DNA of 64,000 nucleotides from Phycisphaeraceae bacterium (GTDB taxonomy: Bacteria > Planctomycetota > Phycisphaerae > Phycisphaerales > Zrk34), in the NCBI GenBank assembly GCA_028282805.1, contig JANQHD010000033.1, positions 1-64,000 of the forward strand, written 5' to 3'. The notes beneath the pieces were generated by a model. The model was not told where the DNA came from, did not search any database, and saw nothing but the letters and a program-made list of their open reading frames with translations. The position numbers and the translations under genes are program-made. This document shows positions 1 to 7,920 of the stretch, in pieces. Every line of letters starts with the position of its first letter. Positions within the stretch are counted from its first letter, which is position 1.

Positions 1-60
1 GAGCGTGCCTTGTTCGCCGAGGCCGCGATGAAGGTGCTCACCTATGCCATCCGGCGTTAG
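1..60 (+). CDS. 3' end of an unidentified gene
   Basis: Only the last 19 codons and a TAG stop are inside the window. The third codon positions are strongly GC-rich, like the main chromosome and unlike the ORFs that follow, so this is probably the true end of a resident gene. The C-terminus ends in the residues VLTYAIRR. That is too short to assign a family. The next frame is also open through the left edge, so a frameshift or a fusion with the following ORF cannot be excluded from this window. Confidence 0.5.
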   Translation, partial: ERALFAEAAMKVLTYAIRR

Positions 61-80
61 GCAAGGCCCCGCAAGACGGA

Positions 81-512
81 ATGGATTCTACTGAGCAGAC
101 GGTCAACATAACTGCTAAAAGACGTGGTGCCGCTACGTTCCTACATCAGTCATTTACACTCGACGCAACCGCGACCGATGATCAGGATTGCACTTGGATT
201 CTGACTGCAAGTGGTAGCGAAACTACTGGACTCAAAGGAGGAATATTTATTGGTGCGGGAACTTCATCGGCTAGTGCGAGATTTACATTCAAGGGTACTT
301 GTAACCCAGTCAGCAAGAACGACGAACTACAAGTTGGAATACTCGAGATTGGAATATGGGAAATTGGTGCCCATTTCATCAACTACCAGATCGGATCATT
401 TGACCATAGTGAAGGGGGACTAGGAACAACAACGACAGGAGCCTCATTAGGCGGAGGTTTCAAGGTCTCTGTAGATAAACACAAACTTGTGGGCCCACTC
501 ACACCTAAGTGA
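81..512 (+). CDS. hypothetical protein, AT-rich region
   Basis: This is a 143-residue ORF with an ATG start. Its composition is clearly lower in GC than the genes from 2088 onward. I do not recognise the protein. It is rich in Thr, Gly and Ser, has two cysteines (in DCTW and GTCNP), no membrane segment and no obvious signal peptide, and reads like a beta-rich domain. The same frame stays open upstream to the window edge, so the ATG may not be the true start and the ORF may be the tail of a longer gene. No clear ribosome-binding site precedes the ATG. It lies with three other low-GC ORFs and may be part of a transferred cassette; that is inference. Confidence 0.4.
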   Translation: MDSTEQTVNITAKRRGAATFLHQSFTLDATATDDQDCTWILTASGSETTGLKGGIFIGAGTSSASARFTFKGTCNPVSKNDELQVGILEIGIWEIGAHFINYQIGSFDHSEGGLGTTTTGASLGGGFKVSVDKHKLVGPLTPK

Positions 513-638
513 TTATGGTAATTCACGTGGTAGTGATATGATTCTGATGTAAGTAAGTAGGCCAACTATTCAGTATCATCTGATGTAGTGTACGGTGCTA
601 GACCGCGGCAGGCAGCGAGAGTTGCATCGAGTTTATTC

Positions 639-1184
639 ATGCCCTGCACCTCAAAAACGAGTATCTATGCACGTGGAGGGTTGCTTATTAGGTTGATCAT
701 TGTCTTATGCGTACTAGCGGCTGCTGTAGGGCTCCTAATTGTGGTTGATTGTAGTCTGCAGATACGTCAGGCCAAATCATCCGCTTTTAGTTCGTTGGAA
801 AGCAGCCATAGTTACCCGTTGACCGACCCGCGGTCCTTGCTTTACGGATTGGATATTACAAGTTCGCCTCAAAACACGCTTGACGCATTTAAAGATATCG
901 CACTAGATGTTGTTGGGCCGTATGCCGAAGATGAGAATGCCCTCACACATATCAGAGTAGAACTCGAATATCTGGGAAACAGTGCTGGCGGCATAGTCTG
1001 TGGCCCTAAGAATCACGCAATATACGATATCGTGTACTTCTCGTTTGATTCAGAGTCGCGGTTACGTGGTGTAGAATCGCACGTGCACGGCACAGGCCGT
1101 TTGCCGCTTGTTCGAGAGGTCAGACTAGATAACGGCCGAGCCAAGTGGGTTACCCCGCCTACGCTTCGTCCAAAAACCCAATGA
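639..1184 (+). CDS. hypothetical membrane-anchored protein
   Basis: This 181-residue ORF is AT-rich compared with the chromosome. I chose the ATG at 639; an in-frame GTG at 588 would add 17 residues before the hydrophobic stretch. A single membrane segment is visible at about residues 15-36, followed by a soluble domain of about 145 residues with no motif I recognise. The layout (short basic head, one helix, exported or cytosolic domain) fits a membrane-anchored protein of unknown role. It is followed within 30 bases by another small ORF on the same strand. Confidence 0.45.
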   Translation: MPCTSKTSIYARGGLLIRLIIVLCVLAAAVGLLIVVDCSLQIRQAKSSAFSSLESSHSYPLTDPRSLLYGLDITSSPQNTLDAFKDIALDVVGPYAEDENALTHIRVELEYLGNSAGGIVCGPKNHAIYDIVYFSFDSESRLRGVESHVHGTGRLPLVREVRLDNGRAKWVTPPTLRPKTQ

Positions 1185-1212
1185 ATCATTGTATCGCCGC
1201 GCATAGATAGTA

Positions 1213-1404
1213 TTGGATAGACGACGGGCGGATCATGCCATTGAAGGGCGGCTGTGCGGCCCGCTAAATATTGACTGGATTTTGTACGACAAATACGATT
1301 TCGCTGCATGGAATCTTTGGGGTTGGGTCCCGTGGTCAGATCCCTATCATGTATATGGTCATTGGCAAACAAAAGCTGGAGGGACGGTCAAGTCGGCTAG
1401 ATGA
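1213..1404 (+). CDS. short ORF, possible polymorphic-toxin tail
   Basis: This ORF has 63 residues and would need a TTG start, because a stop codon lies just upstream at 1204. The C-terminal half is unusually rich in Trp, Tyr and Asp (DWILYDKYDFAAWNLWGW), a composition seen at the ends of some secreted repeat proteins and polymorphic toxins. The stop overlaps the next ATG as ATGA, which suggests translational coupling with the following small membrane protein, an arrangement seen in toxin/immunity pairs. The similarity is compositional only, and it may be a remnant rather than a working gene. Confidence 0.3.
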   Translation: MDRRRADHAIEGRLCGPLNIDWILYDKYDFAAWNLWGWVPWSDPYHVYGHWQTKAGGTVKSAR

Positions 1405-1616
1405 ATATGATGTCACGATATCAAGTATTAGTATGTGTTTTTAGGGCCATGGTTGTGTGTGTTTTATGCGCTTTAATCCTGAGTTTCCTTGCGATGTGGT
1501 CAGGTATCGGCAATGGCTCTGGAATGGATGCCGCATTAGGTGTTGGCATTTGGGCGATTTCATTGCTGATTGGAATTCTAGAAGGTGTACGAAGTGTTAA
1601 GGGTAAGCGTAGTTAA
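1401..1616 (+). CDS. small two-helix membrane protein
   Basis: The product has 71 residues with two hydrophobic segments, at about residues 9-33 and 43-62, and a basic C-terminal tail (KGKRS). The ATG overlaps the previous stop (ATGA), so the two ORFs are probably co-translated. No family is recognisable. Small two-helix proteins next to a toxin-like ORF are often immunity proteins, but here that rests only on position. The codon use is AT-rich like its neighbours. Confidence 0.4.
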   Translation: MNMMSRYQVLVCVFRAMVVCVLCALILSFLAMWSGIGNGSGMDAALGVGIWAISLLIGILEGVRSVKGKRS

Positions 1617-2087
1617 TCGGGTGCAATCTATCATTGTCATCGATGCTTGTACTCTTAGTAACTGTTCGTTTGGCTTGCTCTAGCTATTCAGCGTCCCTCT
1701 TCGAGATCCGGGCAGAGGGTATCCCTACAAACTGGGTTGGCCTAATCGTGGGACGCAACCAATACCATGGAAGCGGTTTGTCAGACTGACGTGACCCCAG
1801 ATATCGTGATCGAAATCAACGCGATCTATGGATCTCTGGAACGACCTATCGCGCAAAGACATTACCCTATGGCACAAATGTGACGTGAAGAATCCCCATT
1901 CTTGGTCCACATCTCGCTGTGTTTCCTTATAATGCGGCACGGGAATTGTTCCGATAAGATCATGCAAGGTGCCTCATAAGGTTGCTCGCCCAAACAGTCG
2001 ACAATAGGAGTGGACGCTGGAGGTCTGGGTCTGCCCCCCGGTCCCTTTGAGAGAGACAAACCTCAACCGAACAGGACGTTACAAAAG
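1617..2087 (+). other. non-coding region upstream of the phosphorylase
   Basis: There is no convincing gene in these 471 bases. The short ORFs on both strands lack the codon bias of the chromosome. A perfect TATAAT hexamer at 1928-1933 could be a -10 box for the phosphorylase gene, but no good -35 box stands 16-18 bases upstream. The AT-rich composition continues from the left and ends close to the phosphorylase start. Confidence 0.4.
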
Positions 2088-4721
2088 ATGCTCACCCCCG
2101 AACAAGCTCGGATTTATTCGTTCAAGGTCGTGCCCTCGCTGCCGGACAACCTCAAGCCGCTGCTCGAAATCGCGCAGAACATGTGGTGGACTTGGCACCC
2201 CGAGGCCGTGGACCTGTTTGTGCGCGTCGACCGCCAGCTGTGGACCGAGTCCGGCCACAACCCCGTCAAGCTGCTCGGCTCGGTCAGCCAAGACCGCCTC
2301 GACGAGCTGGCCAACGACGAGTCGTTCATCGCCGCCATGCAGCGCGTGCACGAACGGCTGAGCCTGCACCTGCGCCAGACCACCTGGTACCAGAGGAACC
2401 ACCCCGAGACCGACAACTGCTGCATCGCCTACTACTGCGCCGAGTTCGGGCTGCACGAGTCGCTGCCGATCTACTCCGGCGGCCTGGGCATCCTCGCCGG
2501 CGACCACGTCAAGAGCGCCTCGGCGCTGGGCCTGCCGTTCGTCGGCGTCGGCCTGCTCTACCGCCACGGCTACTTCCAGCAGTACCTCAACGCCGACGGC
2601 TGGCAGCAGGAGTTCTACCCCGACCTCGACTTCGCCAACCTCTCGGTGCAGCCCATCGAAGCGTCCGGCGGCGAACAGCTGACCGTGCAGGTGCGGCTGC
2701 CGGGGCGCGACGTGACCGTCGCCGTGTGGCGGGTGAACGTGGGGCGGGTGCGGCTGTTCCTGCTGGACACGAACCTGCCCGACAACGAGCCCGGCGACCG
2801 CGCCATCACCAGCCAGCTGTATGGCGGCGACATGGACATGCGCATCCGCCAGGAGATCGTGCTCGGCATCGGCGGCACCCGCGCCCTCGAAGCGATGGGC
2901 ATCAGCCCGACCGTCTACCACATGAACGAGGGCCACGCCGCGTTCCTCGCCCTCGAGCGCATCCGCCGACTGATCGAAGACCACGGCGTGTCGTTCGACG
3001 AGGCCCGCACCGCCGGCGCCGCGGGCAACGTGTTCACCACGCACACCCCCGTGCCCGCGGGCATCGATCGCTTCCCCGCCGACATGGTCGAACGCTACTT
3101 CGCCGACTACGTCGGCTCCATCAAGCTCGACAACGAGGGCCTGCTGGCGCTCGGCCGCGAGAACGTGTTCAACAAGAACGAATCGTTCTCCATGGCCGTG
3201 CTCGCCCTGCGCTGCAGCGACTCGGCCAACGGCGTCAGCAAGCTGCACGGCAAGGTCTCGCGCGACATGTGGAAGAGCATCTGGCCCGGCGTGGCCAGCG
3301 AGGAGGTGCCCATCGGCTGGGTGACCAACGGCATCCACGCCCGCACCTGGCTCAGCGCCGACCTGACTAGGCTGTTCGACCGCTACCTGTCGGCCGACTG
3401 GCAGACCACGCCCGAGGCCCACTCGGTGTGGGAGTCGGTCAAGGACATCCCCGACGAGGAGTTGTGGCGCGTCCGCCAGGACCGCCGCCAGCGCCTGGTC
3501 ACCTGGGTCCGCTGGAAGATGCGCGAATCGCTCAAGCGCCGCGGCGCCGGCTCCGCCGAGATCGCCAAGGCCGGCGAGGTGCTCGACCACGAGGCGCTGA
3601 CCATCGGCTTCGCCCGGCGCTTCGCGACCTACAAGCGCGCCAACATGCTGCTGCGCGACCCGGCGCGCCTCGCCCGCATCCTCAACAACACCGACCGGCC
3701 CGTGCAGTTCGTGCTCGCCGGCAAGGCCCACCCCGCCGACACCCAGGGCAAGGAGCTGATCCGCGAGATCCTCCACTTCGCCCGCGAGCACAACGCCGTG
3801 CGCCGCATCGTGTTTGTTGAAAACTACGACATGAACGTCGCCCGCTACCTCGTGCAGGGCGTCGACGTCTGGCTCAACAACCCCCGCCGTCCGATGGAAG
3901 CCTCCGGCACCAGCGGCATGAAGGCCGCGATGAACGGCGTGCTGAACCTGTCCATCCTCGACGGCTGGTGGGACGAGGCCTACCGCGAGGCCGAGAACAA
4001 GGACCTCGGCTGGGCCATCGGCTCCGGCGAGCTCTACGCCAACTACGAGTACCAGGACCAGGTCGAGAGCCAGGCCCTCTACGACCTGCTCGAAAAGCAA
4101 GTCGTGCCCATGTTCTACAACCGGCCCGACGGCCTGCCGCACGAGTGGGTCGCGTGGGTCAAAAACTGCCTGCGCACGCTGGGCCCGGCGTTCAACACCA
4201 CCCGCATGGTCCAGGAGTACGCCGAGAAGTTCTACATCCCCGCGCACAACCGCTCGGTCAAGCTCACCGGCGACGGCCTCGACGACGCGGTCGACCTGAC
4301 CACCTACGTCGACCACCTCCGCGCCCACTGGGGCGAGGTGAAGGTCGAAACGATCGAAGCCGACACCGCCCAACCGCTCGGCGTCTCGCAGCCGATGGGC
4401 GTCCACGCCGTGGTGCAGCTCGGCCGCATCGAGCCCGACCAGGTCAAGGTCCAGCTCTACTACGGGCCGCTCGACGGCGACGGCCGTATCCGCAAGGCCA
4501 CCTCGGTCGACATGAACCACGTCGAGGGCCTCGGCGACGGCCGCTTCCGCTACCACGGCGAACTGTCCGCGCCCAACTCAGGCCAGCACGGCTTCGCCGT
4601 CCGCGTGATCCCCGGCGACCAGCGCCTCGCCACGCCGTTCATCCCCGGCCTGATCCTCTGGGATTCCCAAGCCGCGCCCACGCCTAAGACCGCCAAGCCC
4701 AAGCCCGTCGCGGTCTCGTAA
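2088..4721 (+). CDS. glgP: alpha-glucan (glycogen) phosphorylase, GT35
   Basis: This enzyme removes glucose 1-phosphate from the non-reducing ends of glycogen or maltodextrin, with pyridoxal phosphate as cofactor, in the cytoplasm. The N-terminus carries a DUF3417 domain (about residues 10-115, with the motif NMWWTWHPEA) typical of the short bacterial alpha-glucan phosphorylases. The GT35 catalytic fold follows. The cofactor-binding segment GTSGMKAAMNG contains Lys612, the expected Schiff-base lysine. At 877 residues the length fits this subfamily. I chose the ATG at 2088 because DUF3417 proteins start close to this point; an in-frame upstream start at 2010 would add 26 low-complexity residues. 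The gene stands alone and ends in a clear terminator. Confidence 0.95.
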   Translation: MLTPEQARIYSFKVVPSLPDNLKPLLEIAQNMWWTWHPEAVDLFVRVDRQLWTESGHNPVKLLGSVSQDRLDELANDESFIAAMQRVHERLSLHLRQTTWYQRNHPETDNCCIAYYCAEFGLHESLPIYSGGLGILAGDHVKSASALGLPFVGVGLLYRHGYFQQYLNADGWQQEFYPDLDFANLSVQPIEASGGEQLTVQVRLPGRDVTVAVWRVNVGRVRLFLLDTNLPDNEPGDRAITSQLYGGDMDMRIRQEIVLGIGGTRALEAMGISPTVYHMNEGHAAFLALERIRRLIEDHGVSFDEARTAGAAGNVFTTHTPVPAGIDRFPADMVERYFADYVGSIKLDNEGLLALGRENVFNKNESFSMAVLALRCSDSANGVSKLHGKVSRDMWKSIWPGVASEEVPIGWVTNGIHARTWLSADLTRLFDRYLSADWQTTPEAHSVWESVKDIPDEELWRVRQDRRQRLVTWVRWKMRESLKRRGAGSAEIAKAGEVLDHEALTIGFARRFATYKRANMLLRDPARLARILNNTDRPVQFVLAGKAHPADTQGKELIREILHFAREHNAVRRIVFVENYDMNVARYLVQGVDVWLNNPRRPMEASGTSGMKAAMNGVLNLSILDGWWDEAYREAENKDLGWAIGSGELYANYEYQDQVESQALYDLLEKQVVPMFYNRPDGLPHEWVAWVKNCLRTLGPAFNTTRMVQEYAEKFYIPAHNRSVKLTGDGLDDAVDLTTYVDHLRAHWGEVKVETIEADTAQPLGVSQPMGVHAVVQLGRIEPDQVKVQLYYGPLDGDGRIRKATSVDMNHVEGLGDGRFRYHGELSAPNSGQHGFAVRVIPGDQRLATPFIPGLILWDSQAAPTPKTAKPKPVAVS

Positions 4722-4772
4722 CCCCGGCCGACCAACACCACGCCCGACACAGGGCGTCAACCCGCATACCCC

Positions 4773-4806
4773 AGCCCGTGAGCCACCCCGCTCGCGGGCT
4801 GTTTTT
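4773..4806 (+). terminator. rho-independent terminator of glgP
   Basis: A 10-bp stem (AGCCCGTGAG paired with CTCGCGGGCT, one G-U) closes a short loop and is followed by GTTTTT. It lies 51 bases after the phosphorylase stop. Confidence 0.85.
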
Positions 4807-4837
4807 CACTTGAGCCAAGCTACTTCGTGCTACTTTA

Positions 4838-4869
4838 TTATTCTAATATTCTTGAGAACATTAGAATAA
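4838..4869. repeat. 32-bp palindrome, copy 1
   Basis: Outer arms of 10 bp (TTATTCTAAT and ATTAGAATAA) enclose the inner palindrome TTCTTGAGAA. The left flank reads CCAAGCTACTTCGTGC and is shared, with one change, by the second copy at 5205-5236. The AT-rich core contrasts sharply with the GC-rich surroundings. It could be an operator, a duplicated terminator-like element or a short mobile palindrome; the sequence does not decide. Confidence 0.7.
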
Positions 4870-5204
4870 GAATCTCGCAAAACCATCGCAATGATCCCGC
4901 CGCAATCGAGCGGCAAACCTCGACCATCACACGACCCACGACCCGCGAGCCATGGCACACAACCCACAACCCGCGAACCATGGCACGCGGCATGCGGCAC
5001 ACGCATGTGTGCGTGCGGTTGGACGATCGTGTGGTCGTGATTCGGTCTGGCTTGACGTCGCTGATCGTTGGGGCGTGCGAATCATTCGCGCATGCACCGG
5101 CGTGATGCGTCACGAGCAAGCCCACCCCCAGCCGGCACATCCACGACCCACCCCGGGACCTTGAGCCGTTTTTACCTTGCACCAAGCTGCTTCGTGCGTA
5201 TTTT

Positions 5205-5236
5205 TTATTCTAAAGTTCTTAAGAACATTAGAATAA
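5205..5236. repeat. 32-bp palindrome, copy 2
   Basis: This is the second copy of the palindrome at 4838-4869, with TTCTTAAGAA at its centre and the outer arm word TTATTCTAAA on the left. The flank CCAAGCTGCTTCGTGC is shared with copy 1. Arm changes are partly compensated, which suggests that the dyad symmetry, rather than the exact bases, is maintained. Confidence 0.7.
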
Positions 5237-5277
5237 TGACCCCCACAAACACAGCGGCGGTCGCGCGATCAACTGAA

Positions 5278-5325
5278 GGCAATCAACAGCCGGCAATCGT
5301 AAATCGGCAATCGGCAATCGGAATC
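5278..5325. repeat. AATCGGCA-type repeat, one arm
   Basis: Slipped copies of the word AATCGGCA lie directly against the 3' end of the next gene, whose stop codon is in the last bases of the repeat. Related two-armed copies are found at 23509, 37941 and 45049. Confidence 0.7.
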
Positions 5326-5776
5326 AAACGTCCGGCGCGACCTGGTTGACTACCGCGCGCAGGTACTCGCCGAGGTACTTGTTCTCGAACAGCTGCACGG
5401 CCGAGGCGGTGTGGCGGTGGTCCATGCCCCACATCGCCGCGCGCAGGTCCACGAACTCCACGTCGAGTTGGATCACCAGTTGGTCCTCGACCGCCAACGC
5501 CGTCGGCAGCTTCTGGTAGAGGTAGGCGCTGAGCGCGTTGACGCCGGGCCCGCCAACCGACAGCGCCGGCCGGCCGTGCAGCTGCTCGTGGTTGAGGTAC
5601 CACACGTCGGTGCACACCACCGGGTGGATCGGCCAGGCCGTCGAGTTCGTCGCGCGGTGCAGCCAATCCTGCACGCGCTCCTGCAGCCCGTAGGCGTGCG
5701 GCCGGTCCCCCGCCTCCGCCCGCAGGTCCGCCCCGACGACGATCAGCATCAGGTTGTCCGGATCAACAGTAGGCAT
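5324..5776 (-). CDS. conserved-looking hypothetical protein
   Basis: The gene encodes 150 residues with normal high-GC codon use, so it is a real gene. I do not recognise the family. The protein looks globular and soluble, with a hydrophobic first strand (LMLIVVGADL), a central GGPGVNALSAYLY loop-helix segment and no membrane span. The first strand and the glycine loop would suit an alpha/beta fold, but that is a guess. The stop codon lies at the edge of an intergenic repeat, and another repeat begins just upstream of the start. It is read in the same direction as argBF, but the 236-base repeat-filled gap argues against one operon. Confidence 0.75.
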   Translation of the reverse strand: MPTVDPDNLMLIVVGADLRAEAGDRPHAYGLQERVQDWLHRATNSTAWPIHPVVCTDVWYLNHEQLHGRPALSVGGPGVNALSAYLYQKLPTALAVEDQLVIQLDVEFVDLRAAMWGMDHRHTASAVQLFENKYLGEYLRAVVNQVAPDV

Positions 5777-5788
5777 GTTCGTATTCTA

Positions 5789-6008
5789 ACCACAGAGGCA
5801 CAGAGACACAGAGGTATTTTGATGCATGGCGTTTAGCCGCGACCCGCAGGGGAGCGCGTGAGCATGAGGCAACAGGCAAGAGCCAACAGGCAACAGGCCG
5901 ATGTGACTGCTCGGCGGCTTGGTGGCGATTGTGATGCCGCGCTCCCCTTCGGGTCGCGGCTAAACGCCAGACACAAAAACAACCTCTGTGTCTCTGTGTC
6001 TCTGTGGT
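5789..6008. repeat. nested inverted repeat (CACAGAGG family)
   Basis: Outer arms of about 27 bases at 5789-5815 and 5982-6008 are built from the words CACAGAGG and ACAGAGAC. Inside them a second pair of arms, at 5827-5858 and 5939-5968, carries GTTTAGCCGCGACCCG and its complement. The centre has slipped copies of CAACAGGCAA. The inner arm recurs singly at 41778-41806. The element fills the space between argF and the upstream gene; the argF stop lies five bases beyond the right arm. Confidence 0.8.
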
Positions 6009-6012
6009 CAAA

Positions 6013-6903
6013 TCACATGTTCCCCATCAGCACGGCAAGCAAACCCTTCTGCGCGTGCAGGCGGTTGTGGGCCTGGGCGAACACCCGGCTCTGCGGGCCG
6101 TCCATCACCGCGTCGGTGATCTCGACGCCCCGGTAAGCCGGCAGGCAGTGCAGCACGATCGCGTGGCCGGGCGCCGCGGCGACGAGCGCCTCGTTGACCT
6201 GGTAAGCCTCGAACACCTTCAACCGCGCGGCCTTCTCGCCTTCTTGGCCCATCGACACGAACGTGTCCGCGTAGACCGCGTCGGCCCGCTTGACCGCCTC
6301 GCGGGGGTCGGCGACCGCTTGCACCGGCGCGGGGCAGTCGGTCAGCGGGTAGTCGGCCGGGCCCGAGTGCACGAACGTCATGCCCAGCTTTTCGCAGATG
6401 ACCGCCAGCGAGCGGGCGACGTTGTTGCCGTCGCCGATGAACGCGATCGTCCGCCCGGCCAGGTCGTCGCCGAACTCGTCCTGCATGGTCATGATGTCGG
6501 CCAGCGCCTGGCAGGGGTGCGAGTGATCCGACAGGGCGTTGATCACGGGCACGCCGCTGAACCGGGCCATCTCTTCCAGCGCCGCGTGGTGGTACACGCG
6601 GGCCATGATGCCCTGCACCATGCCGGCGATGACGCGCGTGAAGTCGGCGACCGATTCGCGTTGGCCGAGGCCCACCTCGTCTTGCCCGAGCACGATGGCG
6701 TTGCCGCCGAGCTCGTACATGCCCTGCTCGAAGCTGACGCGCGTGCGCAGCGAGGGCTTCTCGAAGAACATGCCCAGCGTCTTGCCGGCGAGTATCGGCT
6801 CGTTGCCGCCGGCATCGCGCTCGGCGCGCAGCCGGTGGCCGACGGCGAGCACGTGCTGTATCTCGTCGGTCGTGTGGTCGGTGAGGTTGATCAGGTGCTT
6901 CAT
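6013..6903 (-). CDS. argF: ornithine carbamoyltransferase
   Basis: The enzyme forms citrulline from ornithine and carbamoyl phosphate in arginine biosynthesis. All expected motifs are present: the carbamoyl phosphate loop SLRTR at residues 51-55, HPCQ at 129-132, the ornithine-binding DTFVSMG at 213-219 and HCLP at 252-255 with the catalytic cysteine. At 296 residues it is near the usual length. The gene lies 47 bases downstream of argB on the same strand and is probably in one operon with it. The ATG at 6903 gives the standard N-terminus (KHLINLTDHT). The stop lies five bases from the CACAGAGG repeat. Confidence 0.96.
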   Translation of the reverse strand: MKHLINLTDHTTDEIQHVLAVGHRLRAERDAGGNEPILAGKTLGMFFEKPSLRTRVSFEQGMYELGGNAIVLGQDEVGLGQRESVADFTRVIAGMVQGIMARVYHHAALEEMARFSGVPVINALSDHSHPCQALADIMTMQDEFGDDLAGRTIAFIGDGNNVARSLAVICEKLGMTFVHSGPADYPLTDCPAPVQAVADPREAVKRADAVYADTFVSMGQEGEKAARLKVFEAYQVNEALVAAAPGHAIVLHCLPAYRGVEITDAVMDGPQSRVFAQAHNRLHAQKGLLAVLMGNM

Positions 6904-6950
6904 GGCAACGACCCAAATGTATAACGCCGACCCGGTCGGCCACGGTGGTG

Positions 6951-7826
6951 CTAGTCCAGTTCGATCATGGTGCCGACGCCCTTCTTGGAGAAGATCTCCA
7001 GCAGCAGGGCGTGTTGGAATCGGCCGTCGATGATGTGGGCGCGTTTGACGCCGCCGGACAGGGCGGTGAAGCACGCCTCGACCTTCGGCAGCATGCCGGC
7101 GCCGACGATGCCGTCGTCGATGAGCTGTTGGATCTCGCTGCGTTTGAGCCGGCTGGCGAGGGTTTCGTCGCTGTCGCCGGTGCGGATGCCGTGGGTGTCG
7201 CTGACGAGCACGAACTTCTCGGCGGGCATGGCGGCGGCGACCTTGCCGGCGGCGGAGTCGGCGTTGATGTTGAGCTTGCCGCCGGACGCGTCGCGCGCGA
7301 TGGGGGCGATCACCGGCACGTTGCCCGCGTCGACCAGCGCCCGCAGCAGCTCGGCGTTGACCGACTCGACCTCGCCCACGAAGCCGATGTCGATCTTCCG
7401 ACCGTTCTCGCCTTCGAGGAACAGCCGCTTGCCGAACACGACGCAGCTCGACAGCGAGTGCAGGCCCATCGAGGCGTGGCCCTGGTCGCGGATGGTGTGG
7501 ACGAGGTGCTGGTTGACGTCGTTGACCAGCACGCGCTCGGCGATGGCGAGGGTGCGTTCGTCGGTGTAGCGCCGGCCCTGCACGAACTGGGCTTCGAGGC
7601 CGGAGTCTTTCATGGCCTGGGTGATGGACTTGCCGCCGCCGTGGATGAGGATCGGCTTCATGCCCACCGCGTGCAGGAAACACACGTCGCGCAGCAGCGA
7701 CTCGAGCGTGTCGGGCTCGTCCATGATCGACCCGCCGACCTTGACCACCACGACCTTGCCCGCGAACGCGCGGATGTAGTGGTAAGCTTCGACGAGCACC
7801 TTGGCTTTGGCGATGGCTTCCTGCAT
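6951..7826 (-). CDS. argB: acetylglutamate kinase
   Basis: The enzyme phosphorylates N-acetylglutamate in the arginine pathway. The protein has the amino acid kinase fold: the phosphate-binding VVKVGGS, the IHGGGK loop, and near the C-terminus the GVGTMIELD ending typical of the arginine-sensitive type. I chose the ATG at 7826 (MQEAIAKAK), which gives 291 residues; the frame is open further upstream but runs across the divergent outer-membrane gene. argF follows. The N-terminal helix before the kinase core is the kind that mediates hexamer formation and arginine feedback in other species; that role here is inferred. Confidence 0.95.
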   Translation of the reverse strand: MQEAIAKAKVLVEAYHYIRAFAGKVVVVKVGGSIMDEPDTLESLLRDVCFLHAVGMKPILIHGGGKSITQAMKDSGLEAQFVQGRRYTDERTLAIAERVLVNDVNQHLVHTIRDQGHASMGLHSLSSCVVFGKRLFLEGENGRKIDIGFVGEVESVNAELLRALVDAGNVPVIAPIARDASGGKLNINADSAAGKVAAAMPAEKFVLVSDTHGIRTGDSDETLASRLKRSEIQQLIDDGIVGAGMLPKVEACFTALSGGVKRAHIIDGRFQHALLLEIFSKKGVGTMIELD

Positions 7827-7857
7827 CTGTCGCTTTCCCAAAAGGGGAAAACGTGCG

Positions 7858-7886
7858 ATGATACAGCCGTTTCCGGGCCGCCACAA
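7858..7886 (-). promoter_or_regulatory. probable argBF promoter
   Basis: On the minus strand, TTGTGG and TATCAT stand 17 bases apart, with the -10 about 32 bases before the argB ATG. Between them and the start lies a short dyad (TTTCCC-AAAA-GGGGAAA, 7834-7850). Confidence 0.6.
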
Positions 7887-7920
7887 ACGACCCACACTCA
7901 CGATCAAGGGAACCGAAAAC

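Larger units (their letters stand above)
4722..5323. other. 602-base gene-free region
   Basis: There is no gene with chromosomal codon bias. The region holds the glgP terminator, two copies of a 32-bp palindrome with similar left flanks (4838-4869 and 5205-5236), a stretch with repeated words around CCATGGCAC (about 4940-5000), and a one-armed AATCGGCA-type repeat at 5278-5325. The two palindromes suggest that part of the spacer was duplicated. Confidence 0.6.

Noticed and set aside
2079-4556. 825-residue open frame antisense to the phosphorylase gene
   Set aside because: Shadow frame caused by GC-rich third positions. No motif, and it lies wholly over glgP.
4952-5349. Two overlapping ORFs of 70 and 93 residues
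   Set aside because: His/Pro/Thr-rich low-complexity translation over repeated words, without codon bias or a start site.
5789-6008. Insertion sequence
   Set aside because: It has terminal inverted arms but no transposase ORF, and no target-site duplication could be recognised. I keep it as a non-coding repeat.
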